7,699 bases of DNA from JBMNUL01 sp050946255 (GCA_050946255.1 JBMNUL010000125.1:1-7699), one strand, 5' to 3'. Numbered from the stretch's first letter, positions 1 to 6,605 are shown. A program made the numbers and translations. The notes: generated by a model not told the origin, from the letters alone.

Positions 1-1553
1 CGATCTCTGGAAACGAGATCTTGGCGGTCGTGGGCCCAGATGAAGTCGATGACTACATTGGACCCGACACGCAGGTCTACGACTGCGGGGACCGCCTCGT
101 GATGCCCGGTTTCAACGACTCGCACACCCATTTCCTGCAGAACGGAATCGCGACCGACCCAGACTACACCTTGGATCTCAACGAAATCAGGGGCTTGGAC
201 AACATCCTAGCCGCCATTGAGAAGTTCGGAAAGGAACACCCCGAAAACGCATGGGTATCTGGAGCGAACCTTCACTGGGAGGACTGGGGAGTAGAGCCCA
301 ACAAGGAGATGCTCGACAAGGTAGTGCCCGACAGGCCGACCTATTTCGCGTCCTGGGACATGCATACAGCTTGGTTGAACTCCAAGTCGCTCGAGGCTGT
401 GGGGTATACCAAGGACACCCCAGAGCCCGAAGGCGCGGTTATCTGCCGCGACGCCGAGGGCAATCCCACGGGATTCTGCAAGGAGCCGGCTGCCTGCGAA
501 CCTGCTTGGAGCCTCTCCAATTTGTCCGTCGACATGGACAAGGTCCTGGGCAGGGCGATCAAGGAGGCCATTGGCTACGGAGTCACATCAACGGGTTGCG
601 TATGGCCATACGGTGGAATCCCCGAAGATAAAACGATCGAGATTTTCCAGGACTTCGAGAACAGGGGGAAGCTCCCCATCCGCGTCTTCTTCTTCCTCAA
701 GCTGGAACCCGGACTGGCCAACCCCAAGAAATACGAGCCGGTGCTCAATTCAGAGCATCTGAGATTCGCCGGCCTCAAGCACATCACCGACGGAGTTTGC
801 GAGGCCCACACCGGATACCTCTCCGAACCCTATGCCGACGATCCCAGCACCTGTGGAGAGCCTGCCATCAAATATGACGATCTTTACGAGATGGTGGAGG
901 AGGCAGACGCCAACGAGTACCCGGTGAGGCTGCACGCCATTGGAAATGGAGCTGTCAAGCAAGCGCTCGACGTGTTCGAGGCCGTGCAGAAGAAGCATGG
1001 GTTCAAGAGGCTCCGCAACACCATCGAGCACATCGAGAGCTGCCGCCCAGAGGACATTCCCAGGTTCACTCAATTGGGGGTCACACCCTCTATGCAGCCG
1101 ATTCACTCCGTGCTCAACGTCGATGGCTACCCCGAGCTCCTCGGTGAGAAGTGGCGCCCCTACATGTGGCCAGTGAAATCGCTGATGGATACCGGCGCAG
1201 TTATGGCCTTCGGAACGGATGCACCGGTCTGGAACATCAACCCGATGGACGGCCTCTATGCCGCGATAACACGCCAGCAGCCTTGGGACGGATACCCCGA
1301 GGGAGGCTTCGTGCCCGAGCAGCGGATAAGCATCGGAGCGGCTTTGCAGGCATACACCTATGGTGCGGCATATGCCGAGGGATTCGAGAAGAGATTGGGC
1401 ACCCTGCACCAAGGCAAGCTTGCAGATGTAGTGGTGATGGACCGCAACCTGATGAAGTCCACACCAGACGAGATCCTCCATGCCAAGGTGCTCTACACGT
1501 TCATCGACGGCAAGGTCGAATATCAGGCAGAAGACGCCGATCTGCTGGCATAA
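1..1553 (+). CDS. Amidohydrolase family 3 (YtcJ-like) metal-dependent hydrolase, 5' end outside window
   Basis: Predicted metal-dependent hydrolase of the amidohydrolase superfamily; such enzymes cleave C-N bonds of amides, formamides or cyclic amides in a TIM barrel. The frame is open to the left edge (first whole codon at base 3) and reads ISGNEILAVVG, the usual N-terminal beta-sandwich strand of this family, so the gene begins upstream. The TTG at 21 is an internal Leu, not a start. Metal-site landmarks (numbering that Leu as 1) are His35 and His37 in DSHTH after MPGF, Lys253 in GLKHITDG (candidate carboxylated Lys), His305 in RLHAIGN, His337 in EHIES and Asp400 in GTDAPV. The C-terminal GKLADVVVMDRN segment completes the beta-sandwich. 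About 516 residues are present, so probably only a few tens are missing. All catalytic landmarks are intact. The substrate cannot be read from the sequence. It converges on the oxidoreductase operon and is followed by a terminator. Confidence 0.
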   Translation, partial: ISGNEILAVVGPDEVDDYIGPDTQVYDCGDRLVMPGFNDSHTHFLQNGIATDPDYTLDLNEIRGLDNILAAIEKFGKEHPENAWVSGANLHWEDWGVEPNKEMLDKVVPDRPTYFASWDMHTAWLNSKSLEAVGYTKDTPEPEGAVICRDAEGNPTGFCKEPAACEPAWSLSNLSVDMDKVLGRAIKEAIGYGVTSTGCVWPYGGIPEDKTIEIFQDFENRGKLPIRVFFFLKLEPGLANPKKYEPVLNSEHLRFAGLKHITDGVCEAHTGYLSEPYADDPSTCGEPAIKYDDLYEMVEEADANEYPVRLHAIGNGAVKQALDVFEAVQKKHGFKRLRNTIEHIESCRPEDIPRFTQLGVTPSMQPIHSVLNVDGYPELLGEKWRPYMWPVKSLMDTGAVMAFGTDAPVWNINPMDGLYAAITRQQPWDGYPEGGFVPEQRISIGAALQAYTYGAAYAEGFEKRLGTLHQGKLADVVVMDRNLMKSTPDEILHAKVLYTFIDGKVEYQAEDADLLA

Positions 1554-1604
1554 CCGGTTTTTCAATCGACAGAATTCGGCTGGCATCTGAGCATGACTCC
1601 AGCG

Positions 1605-1640
1605 CAAGCACCGCTCCAAAATGGGGCGGTGCTTGTTTAT
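1605..1640 (+). terminator. Rho-independent terminator of the amidohydrolase gene
   Basis: A 13-bp stem (1605-1617 with 1623-1635) has one G·T wobble and a five-base AAAAT loop, and is followed by TTTAT. It starts 52 bases after the amidohydrolase stop codon. The wobble pairs only in plus-strand RNA (the other strand would have an A·C mismatch), and only the plus strand has a T-rich tail. It should therefore stop amidohydrolase transcription rather than the opposing operon. The T tract is short, so efficiency may be moderate. Confidence 0.
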
Positions 1641-1655
1641 CCAGGAGGTAGGCAC

Positions 1656-1751
1656 ATGCTCGGCCTCAACCCCGAACGAGATTCGAACTCAACGAGCAAA
1701 CGCAAAGCGAAACAACAACCAGTCATGAAAGGGAAGCTGGATTCACGATGA
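1656..1751 (+). CDS. Possible 31-residue small protein with perfect Shine-Dalgarno
   Basis: An ATG at 1656 is preceded by AGGAGGT (1643-1649) at ideal spacing and opens a 31-codon frame ending in TGA at 1749-1751. The product would be very basic and hydrophilic (MLGLNPERDSNSTSKRKAK followed by QQPVMKGKLDSR), with no membrane segment or known domain. Against it: it starts just after a terminator, no promoter is visible before it, and the NPERDSNS phrase resembles peptides that arise by chance when tRNA T-arm-like DNA is translated. It is reported because the ribosome site is as strong as those of the real genes here. It could be a spurious ORF. Confidence 0.
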   Translation: MLGLNPERDSNSTSKRKAKQQPVMKGKLDSR

Positions 1752-1798
1752 GCCCAGCGCTGTTTTTACGTTGTCTGAGAGAAAACCCTCTCCCCTGC

Positions 1799-2698
1799 TC
1801 AGCCGTTCATTTTCAGATGCCTGCGATGCGCCACATAGCCAATAACCACGAGGATGGGAATGAGCATCAAGCTGATGTCCGCCAACGTGCCGAACATGGC
1901 GGAACTGCTCCACGTTACCCCGGCATCGTCAACGAGGTTCTGCCCTCCCCCAACGGCAAGGCAGACGAACTCAGCCGGAATCGTTATCGCGAGAAGCACG
2001 AGCAAGTGAAGGTCGTATGTGCGTTCGCGTCCCTCGCGAACGCCATCATCGTAGCGGAGGAAGATCAGGTAGAACACGGCGAGGGAGACGGCAATCGTGA
2101 GCATCCAACCGAACACATTGGCAAATGGTGCTCCGAAAAACTCCCCTCCCTTTGGATAAACCCAGTAGTGGAAGTAAGCGTGACCCATGGGGTCAAACAT
2201 CGATTCGAGCGCGCCTCCCACAAGCCCGGCGAGCACGATACGGATGGCGGCCGTCCCTCCACGTGAGGAGAACAGGTAGTCAGGCACCACGAGCATTGCG
2301 AAGAGCCACCCGATCATCGCGAAGGCGACATAACAGAAACCAGCCACGGCAGGTGCCAGCCCGATGTATGGACCCGGAAGGGTGTGGTAGAAGTTTCCGA
2401 ATGGGAAGCCGGTGAGAATGCTCAGATTCTCGAAGCCCGTTGCCACGAGGAACACCACGACGAGCATCCCGATGGCCTGCTTGATCTTGAAGTAGCAGAA
2501 GACGAACACGAGTCCCAGCAGCATGTCGAACGTGAAGAACATCGATGCGCAGAGCACGGCCTGATCGGATGGAACGAGGAAAGGAGCTATCACGCTGAAG
2601 ACGAAGTCGAGCGCCAACAGCACCCACAGCACGATGTTCATGACCGGGTGCTTTCCCCTCGCACGTGCGTCTTTCTTTTCTTCTGTGTCTGGACACAT
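1799..2698 (-). CDS. Polytopic membrane protein, carotenoid biosynthesis (CruF / PF04240)-like
   Basis: A 299-residue integral membrane protein with about eight hydrophobic segments (roughly residues 21-42, 49-70, 73-95, 113-138, 151-168, 190-214, 230-250, 267-290). Motifs recalled from the CruF/carotenoid biosynthesis family are GFPFGNFY (97-104), ESMFDPMG (165-172) followed by YWVY, and FFGAPFANVFGWMLT (187-201). Family members hydrate the end groups of C40/C50 carotenoids. No other carotenoid gene is present here, and this gene lies third in an oxidoreductase operon where a DmsC/NrfD quinol subunit would be expected. It may be a membrane anchor or may modify an isoprenoid; both are inference. 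His105, His173, His177 and His231 are candidate cofactor or active-site residues. The ATG at 2698 was chosen over the TTG at 2764 because AGGAGGG lies 8 bases upstream of it. No good terminator follows. Confidence 0.
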   Translation of the reverse strand: MCPDTEEKKDARARGKHPVMNIVLWVLLALDFVFSVIAPFLVPSDQAVLCASMFFTFDMLLGLVFVFCYFKIKQAIGMLVVVFLVATGFENLSILTGFPFGNFYHTLPGPYIGLAPAVAGFCYVAFAMIGWLFAMLVVPDYLFSSRGGTAAIRIVLAGLVGGALESMFDPMGHAYFHYWVYPKGGEFFGAPFANVFGWMLTIAVSLAVFYLIFLRYDDGVREGRERTYDLHLLVLLAITIPAEFVCLAVGGGQNLVDDAGVTWSSSAMFGTLADISLMLIPILVVIGYVAHRRHLKMNG

Positions 2699-2706
2699 TT
2701 GAATCG

Positions 2707-2713
2707 CCCTCCT
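2707..2713 (-). promoter_or_regulatory. Ribosome binding site fixing the start of the membrane protein gene
   Basis: On the minus strand AGGAGGG lies 8 bases before the ATG at 2698. It rules out the longer frame that would begin at a TTG at 2764 and places the N-terminus at MCPDTEEKKD, a short charged cytoplasmic-looking segment before the first hydrophobic stretch. Confidence 0.
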
Positions 2714-2784
2714 AATTTGAGGGGAGCAGTGTGTGAGACCGCTCCACCCGATTGTCCCGCTCAAGACCTCAATGCAAATATTGG

Positions 2785-2810
2785 CGGGCGACCTCCGAAG
2801 AGGCCGCCCG
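2785..2810 (-). promoter_or_regulatory. Stable UUCG-tetraloop hairpin between the 4Fe-4S and membrane protein genes
   Basis: Minus-strand RNA would form an 11-bp G+C-rich stem closed by a C(UUCG)G tetraloop, starting 18 bases after the 4Fe-4S gene stop codon. One pair is G·U in minus-strand RNA but would be A·C on the other strand, so the structure fits the transcribed strand. It is followed by CCAATATTTGCATT rather than a T run, so it is a poor intrinsic terminator. It more likely acts as a leaky terminator, a 3' stabiliser or a processing boundary that lowers expression of the third gene relative to the first two. That role is inference. Confidence 0.
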
Positions 2811-2828
2811 TCAGCATCGAATCAACTG

Positions 2829-3938
2829 CTACATCGACTGGAAGTCGGCATCGATTGCCACAAGAATGTCATCTGTGAGCAATCCCTGGCTGAACGGTGC
2901 CAGAGCTGCAAGCGTCATTCCCTTGGCCATAGCGCCCTGCTCGGAATTGACATCGAGCCACGGGATGTACTTGGCTAAGATCTCGGCGCCCTTGGGGTCG
3001 TCGGCGATATCCCCGATCAGAGACTCGGCCGTTGAGAACTTGGGGCCTCCTCCCAGAGCAGCGAAGCGCTCCTTGATCTGCGCCAGAGCATCATCGGTTA
3101 GAAGCCCTTGCGACAACGGAGCCAAAGCCGCGAGCGTCATGCCCTTGGCCATGGACCCCATTTCGCTGTTGAGGTCGAGCCAGGGCAGGAACTCCTGCAG
3201 AATAGGAGCCGTGCGCGGGTCGTCGGACAACTCGCCTATCGTGGTCCCATCCACGGTGGGAGCAGAGAGCGCGGCGAAGCGCTCCTTGATGTGTGCAAGT
3301 GCATCGTCGGTGAGGAGTCCCTGCGACAGCGGCGCCAGAGCCGCGAGCGTCATGCCCTTTGCCATGGACCCCATATCGCTGGTGAGGTCGAGCCAGGGCA
3401 GGAACTCCTGCAGAATCGGAGCAGTAGCCGGATTGTCTGCCAACTCGCCAATAGTCGTCCCGTCTATGGTGGGACCTCCCTCGGCCTCCTCAACGAACTC
3501 CGCCTCTACCATCGGGATCTTCTCCCAGTTGGCGGCATTGGGGTCGGTATATCTGTACGCGTACCTCACATTGGAGCGCAGTTCGTCTTCGTCTAGATCG
3601 AAAAGTTGGAAACCCTCCCCTTCCAGGCGTTCTGCCTCAGCCTCTGCCTCTGCACCGCAGGTTAGCGCGTGCGAGGGGCAGGTGTAGACGCAGAACATGC
3701 CGTGGTCGGTGTTGCCCTCGGCGCAGCTCGTGCACTTTGACATCCACACAGGCTGCCAGCTCATCGAGAGGTTCGGCCAGGTGCCCTCGGGGTGGTCTAT
3801 TCCGTCGCCGTTGCCAAGAGTGCGGACCTTGATGCGGTAGTCGTCGTCGGCAAGTCCGTTTACCATCTTGCATCCGACAGAGCAGCTCCAGCATCCGGTG
3901 CAGCGCTCGAGATTGACCAGGATCATATCGCGTGCCAT
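2829..3938 (-). CDS. 4Fe-4S electron-transfer subunit (DmsB/NrfC-like) with three C-terminal tandem repeats
   Basis: Electron-transfer partner of the upstream molybdenum subunit. The N-terminal ~95 residues form a ferredoxin-like domain with C13-x2-C16-x2-C19-x3-C23 and C69-x2-C72-x10-C83-x3-C87-P, enough for two [4Fe-4S] clusters; C94 is extra. DmsB/NrfC/PhsB-type subunits normally carry sixteen cysteines for four clusters, so two clusters are missing. An acidic Ala-Glu linker (96-108) and a segment to ~155 lead to three tandem ~67-residue modules (158-224, 229-295, 303-369), each with IGE/D-L/I, PWLD, AKGMTLAALAP and SQGLLTDD. I do not recognise a named domain for the module. I recall similar short modules at the C-termini of some Firmicutes enzymes, unverified. 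There is no signal peptide, so it is cytoplasmic. The ATG at 3938 has AAGGAGG 7 bases upstream, inside the end of the previous gene, and starts 2 bases after that gene's stop, suggesting translational coupling. Confidence 0.
   Translation of the reverse strand: MARDMILVNLERCTGCWSCSVGCKMVNGLADDDYRIKVRTLGNGDGIDHPEGTWPNLSMSWQPVWMSKCTSCAEGNTDHGMFCVYTCPSHALTCGAEAEAEAERLEGEGFQLFDLDEDELRSNVRYAYRYTDPNAANWEKIPMVEAEFVEEAEGGPTIDGTTIGELADNPATAPILQEFLPWLDLTSDMGSMAKGMTLAALAPLSQGLLTDDALAHIKERFAALSAPTVDGTTIGELSDDPRTAPILQEFLPWLDLNSEMGSMAKGMTLAALAPLSQGLLTDDALAQIKERFAALGGGPKFSTAESLIGDIADDPKGAEILAKYIPWLDVNSEQGAMAKGMTLAALAPFSQGLLTDDILVAIDADFQSM
2832..3032 (-). repeat. Tandem module copy 3 (residues 303-369 of the 4Fe-4S subunit)
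   Basis: Most divergent copy, ending at the C-terminus (VAIDADFQSM instead of AHIKERFAAL). The core PWLD, AKGMTLAALAP and SQGLLTDD motifs are retained. The divergence suggests this was the original single module and that copies 1 and 2 arose later, which is inference. Confidence 0.
3054..3254 (-). repeat. Tandem module copy 2 (residues 229-295 of the 4Fe-4S subunit)
   Basis: Middle copy, separated from copy 1 by the short linker SAPT and from copy 3 by GGGPKFS. Its near-identity with copy 1 indicates a recent duplication or gene conversion, while copy 3 is clearly older. Confidence 0.
3267..3467 (-). repeat. Tandem module copy 1 (residues 158-224 of the 4Fe-4S subunit)
   Basis: First of three in-frame tandem modules. 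It is nearly identical to copy 2 in DNA: by hand I count 8 differences over about 102 bases in the most similar part, including a 34-base identical run (3383-3416 matching 3170-3203). The unit spacing to copy 2 is 71 codons. Confidence 0.
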
Positions 3939-3940
3939 GG

Positions 3941-6535
3941 CTAGGCCTCCTTTCCATCAGAGGTGCTGGGTGCCTGGGATCCAGCCTGAACTGCAGCAGC
4001 TGCCGAAGCCTTCGCCGCCTCCAGGTCCAATCCTTCTGGAATCGTTCCAGCAGGAGCGGAGCCAACGGCACCGGGGATGAAGATTTCGTCGGTATCGGGT
4101 GCATCCGCTACCTTCCTAACAGCGCAGGTGCAGTCCCACAGAGTATCCCAGCTGCCATAGCCCATGGCCATAGAGCCCATGTTGGATGCAGCCAGGCTGT
4201 CGACCTCCTTCTTGTCCAGAACGTATTGCCACCAGAACTTGGCCACGTCGTCGATAGCCTCGTCGCCTCCGCAAGGCACTGTGAGCTCGGCGTAGGTTCC
4301 GTCCCCTTCGTATGCGCGGCGACGCCAACCGAACCACGCGTGCACGGTCCCAGGCGGAACCGCCTCGTCGAGGTAGACCGGGCAGGCCATCTTTCCCCTC
4401 TGGTTGTAGATCTCTATCTTGTCGCCTGTGACTAGACCCTCGCGTTTCGCGTCAACCGGGTTCATGCGGGCCAGTGGCCTACCTCCGGAGAGCTCGCGCA
4501 TCAGCGGGTCGTCGGTGAACATCGACTGCATGAAGAAGCGCTGGCGTCCGCTGAAGAACTGGTACGGATACTCGGCTCCCTCCTTCACCGGGAATTCCAG
4601 CGATGGGCGGTACTTTGCTGTGGCCTCTCCAATCGGTGCGAAGTCCTCGGCATAGATGTCGATGCGGCCTGAGTCGGTCATGAAGGCAAGCGGCTTGAAT
4701 GGGTCGTTCACTTCGGTTCCGGTTGTGGCACGCACGACCTTGTCCTGTTCCAGACGCTCTAGTGTGATGGGGTTGCCCTGCTCGTCGTTCAGCATCGGGT
4801 CGTTGAGCAAGATTCGGAGCCAGTCGTCCTCGTTGTCGTAGAACCACTTCCCAAAGCCGGTGCGCTCTGCGAGCTGCTTCCAAAGGTATGTCGGAGGCTT
4901 GTTGTCGCCAGCGGGCTCAACCGCCGGCTCCTGAAGCACAACGTGGCCGTAGGCTGCCATATCGAGGATGTCCTTGCGCTCGAACGGCATGCAATCGGGC
5001 AGCACGTAGTCGGCTTGCTCGCCGGTGTCGGTCATCCAGATGTCGTAGTCCACAATGAGCTCCATGTTGGGGAACGTGTCCTCGACCCAGCGGCTGCGGT
5101 TGGGGTTGTTGTGGACGGGGTTGCCCTGAGACTTGATGAAAGCCTTGTACTTGCCGGCCTTCGCATCGCGGAAGAATTCGTCCATTCGAACGAGGTGCGG
5201 ACCTTTGATCATGCCGGTCTCGTCATCCATGCCCAGGGGCACAGAAATCCCAGCACGGTTGAACATCACGCCGTAGCTTGCCGTCATCATCGAATAGCCG
5301 CATCCAGTGCCGGGCTTGCCGTAGTTGCCGGTGAGAGCGCACAGAAGCGTAATAGCGCGATGCGCCTCTCCGGCATTTTGATAGCGCATCCCATAAGCCG
5401 CGAGATAGAATGTGCGCCCACCGAATGCCAGCGCATGGGCGAGCTTCACGCAGTCGGCAGCAGGAACGCCGGTGATCTCCTCCTGACGCTCGGGGGTCAG
5501 CTCGGCCAAATTGTCGTATACCATCTGCAGCGCCGGCTTGTGTGGCACTCCGTTGACATCGTATGTGCCGAGCAATGCGGCCTTTTCCGGGTCGAGCATC
5601 TTCTGCTTGGGAGCAGGTGCGAAGCCCGACGCAGCGACGATGCCGGGGGTCGGGGCCTTGTAGGAAACCGGCACTCCGACGGTGGGATCCCAAACGTAAT
5701 AGTTGCCCTGTTCGTCGCGCAGAAACTTGCCGGTCTCGGTGTTAACGAGGAACGGGGCCACGGTGTGGTCGAGCACGAAGCGGTGGTTGATTAGGTCCTC
5801 ATCTATGAGAATCTTGGCGACCGCAAGCGCGAGTGCCGCATCGCTTCCGGGTTTCACTGGGATGAACCAATCGGATTTCCCGGCTGTTGCGTCGAAAACC
5901 AGCCCAACGTCTATGATGTGGGCTCCACGGGACTTGGCCTCGATCATTCCGTTGGCAACGCGCTGCTGGTTCTCAATGGGATTTGCGCCCCAGACGATGA
6001 TCGTCTGGGATTCGTGGAAAATCGCCGGGTCGGTGCTTCCCCAAAGAGGTGCGCCCAGGTCAAGTCGCTCAGAGTAAATCGTGCCATTGTCCAGACCTTG
6101 GGCAAGCAGCGGGTCGGTTGCACCCCAAAGCGCGCCCCAGCGTGCGCCAAGCGAGAAGGACAGGCCGAACTGCGGCGGGCAAGCCGCAGGGAGATTCCAA
6201 ACCACAACGCTCTCTGCTCCGTACTTGTCGCGGATCTCGAGCAGCTTTGCGGCAATTTCATCGAGGGCTTGATCCCAGCTGATCTCCTCCCATTTCCCCT
6301 CACCGCGCTCGCCGACGCGTTTGAGCGGCTTGGTGAGGCGCTCGGGATTGTAGACTTGACGCCAGCTCGACAACCCCTTCTGGCAGATGAAGGCCTCGTC
6401 CTTCTCCACGCCTGTGTAGAGATCGCACTTCTCGGTGTGGTGGATCTTGCCGTCACGCACTATCGTCTTGAGCGCGCAAAACTCGTGGTCGCCCCAGCCG
6501 GGGCAGGCCGTGTAGACACACTTCTCCTCAGACAT
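3941..6535 (-). CDS. Molybdopterin oxidoreductase catalytic subunit (DMSO reductase superfamily)
   Basis: An 864-residue bis-MGD enzyme expected to carry out a two-electron redox (or hydroxyl-transfer) reaction on an unidentified substrate. Landmarks: an N-terminal Fe-S region with Cys6, Cys11, Cys20, Cys37 and Cys51 (CQKG); EEISWDQALDEIA (83-95); WGANP (182-186); DVGLVFDATAG followed by PGSDAAL (228-234); SQGNPVHNNP; YVLPDCMPFERKD; and a C-terminal dinucleotide-binding domain from about residue 655 (FFSGRQRFF, GGRPLARMNPVDAKREGL). There is no twin-arginine signal, so the enzyme should be cytoplasmic. In GDHEFC, Asp16 sits where the second cluster cysteine normally lies. Hand alignment with acetylene hydratase places Gly147 near the Mo-ligand position, so the ligand is not assigned. 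The ending is an Ala-rich tail. The ATG at 6535 has GAGGAGGT five bases upstream. First gene of a three-gene operon, divergent from a MarR regulator. Family assignment is secure; substrate is unknown (candidates include catechol dehydroxylase-like activity, as in other gut Eggerthellaceae). Confidence 0.
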   Translation of the reverse strand: MSEEKCVYTACPGWGDHEFCALKTIVRDGKIHHTEKCDLYTGVEKDEAFICQKGLSSWRQVYNPERLTKPLKRVGERGEGKWEEISWDQALDEIAAKLLEIRDKYGAESVVVWNLPAACPPQFGLSFSLGARWGALWGATDPLLAQGLDNGTIYSERLDLGAPLWGSTDPAIFHESQTIIVWGANPIENQQRVANGMIEAKSRGAHIIDVGLVFDATAGKSDWFIPVKPGSDAALALAVAKILIDEDLINHRFVLDHTVAPFLVNTETGKFLRDEQGNYYVWDPTVGVPVSYKAPTPGIVAASGFAPAPKQKMLDPEKAALLGTYDVNGVPHKPALQMVYDNLAELTPERQEEITGVPAADCVKLAHALAFGGRTFYLAAYGMRYQNAGEAHRAITLLCALTGNYGKPGTGCGYSMMTASYGVMFNRAGISVPLGMDDETGMIKGPHLVRMDEFFRDAKAGKYKAFIKSQGNPVHNNPNRSRWVEDTFPNMELIVDYDIWMTDTGEQADYVLPDCMPFERKDILDMAAYGHVVLQEPAVEPAGDNKPPTYLWKQLAERTGFGKWFYDNEDDWLRILLNDPMLNDEQGNPITLERLEQDKVVRATTGTEVNDPFKPLAFMTDSGRIDIYAEDFAPIGEATAKYRPSLEFPVKEGAEYPYQFFSGRQRFFMQSMFTDDPLMRELSGGRPLARMNPVDAKREGLVTGDKIEIYNQRGKMACPVYLDEAVPPGTVHAWFGWRRRAYEGDGTYAELTVPCGGDEAIDDVAKFWWQYVLDKKEVDSLAASNMGSMAMGYGSWDTLWDCTCAVRKVADAPDTDEIFIPGAVGSAPAGTIPEGLDLEAAKASAAAAVQAGSQAPSTSDGKEA

Positions 6536-6554
6536 ATCTACCTCCTCAATTTCT

Positions 6555-6570
6555 CACCTTCCCCAAGGTG
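6555..6570. promoter_or_regulatory. Inverted repeat in the leader of the oxidoreductase operon
   Basis: CACCTT and AAGGTG flank four bases, a perfect 16-base inverted repeat just upstream of the ribosome site of the catalytic subunit gene. It could be an operator half-pair for a dimeric regulator such as the divergent MarR protein, or a small hairpin in the mRNA leader. The sequence does not decide between these. Confidence 0.
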
Positions 6571-6572
6571 TT

Positions 6573-6605
6573 CCAATAATCGCAGGATATAATGGCGATT
6601 GTTTG
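6573..6605 (+). promoter_or_regulatory. Promoter -10 box inside an inverted repeat (candidate MarR operator)
   Basis: A perfect TATAAT (6588-6593) in the orientation of the regulator gene is flanked by AATCGC (6578-6583) and GCGATT (6595-6600). The symmetry extends to 9 of 11 matching positions per arm (6573-6583 and 6595-6605). No convincing -35 is seen; AAGGTG at 17 bases is weak. A repressor bound here would cover the -10 box and, on the other strand, the likely promoter region of the operon (TTCAAA, 17 bases, TATATC: a weak match). Autoregulation is inferred. Confidence 0.

Noticed and set aside
21..23. TTG as start codon of the amidohydrolase
   Set aside because: The frame is open upstream and encodes the conserved GNEILAVVG strand, and no ribosome site precedes the TTG. 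The gene is cut by the window edge.
750..1655. Long open frame on the minus strand opposite the amidohydrolase
   Set aside because: It is the shadow of a high-GC gene with full family motifs on the plus strand; its product shows no domain pattern.
1661..1700. tRNA-like T-arm (GAGTTCGAATCTC on the minus strand), possible tRNA gene or att remnant
   Set aside because: The T-stem pairs only partly and no D arm, anticodon arm or matching acceptor strand is found upstream on that strand. Too little to call a tRNA or attachment site.
1777..1792. GAGAG/CTCTC hairpin after the membrane protein stop codon as operon terminator
   Set aside because: Only five base pairs with a six-base loop and no T tract in the direction of the operon.
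2832..3467. CRISPR-like or non-coding direct repeats
   Set aside because: The ~213-222 base periodicity is in frame, the protein motifs are conserved between copies, and there are no short repeat-spacer units.
2752..3687. Long plus-strand open frame opposite the 4Fe-4S subunit
   Set aside because: Its Ser/Ala-rich repeated product simply mirrors the tandem modules encoded on the minus strand; no ribosome site or family motif.
4150..4190. MGSMAMGYG near the C-terminus of the catalytic subunit resembles MGSMAKGM of the repeat module
   Set aside because: The similarity is confined to about eight small residues, with no PWLD or SQGLLTDD context. Most likely chance.
4943..5794. Plus-strand open frame opposite the catalytic subunit
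   Set aside because: Antisense to conserved molybdopterin-binding motifs, with no recognisable protein features of its own.
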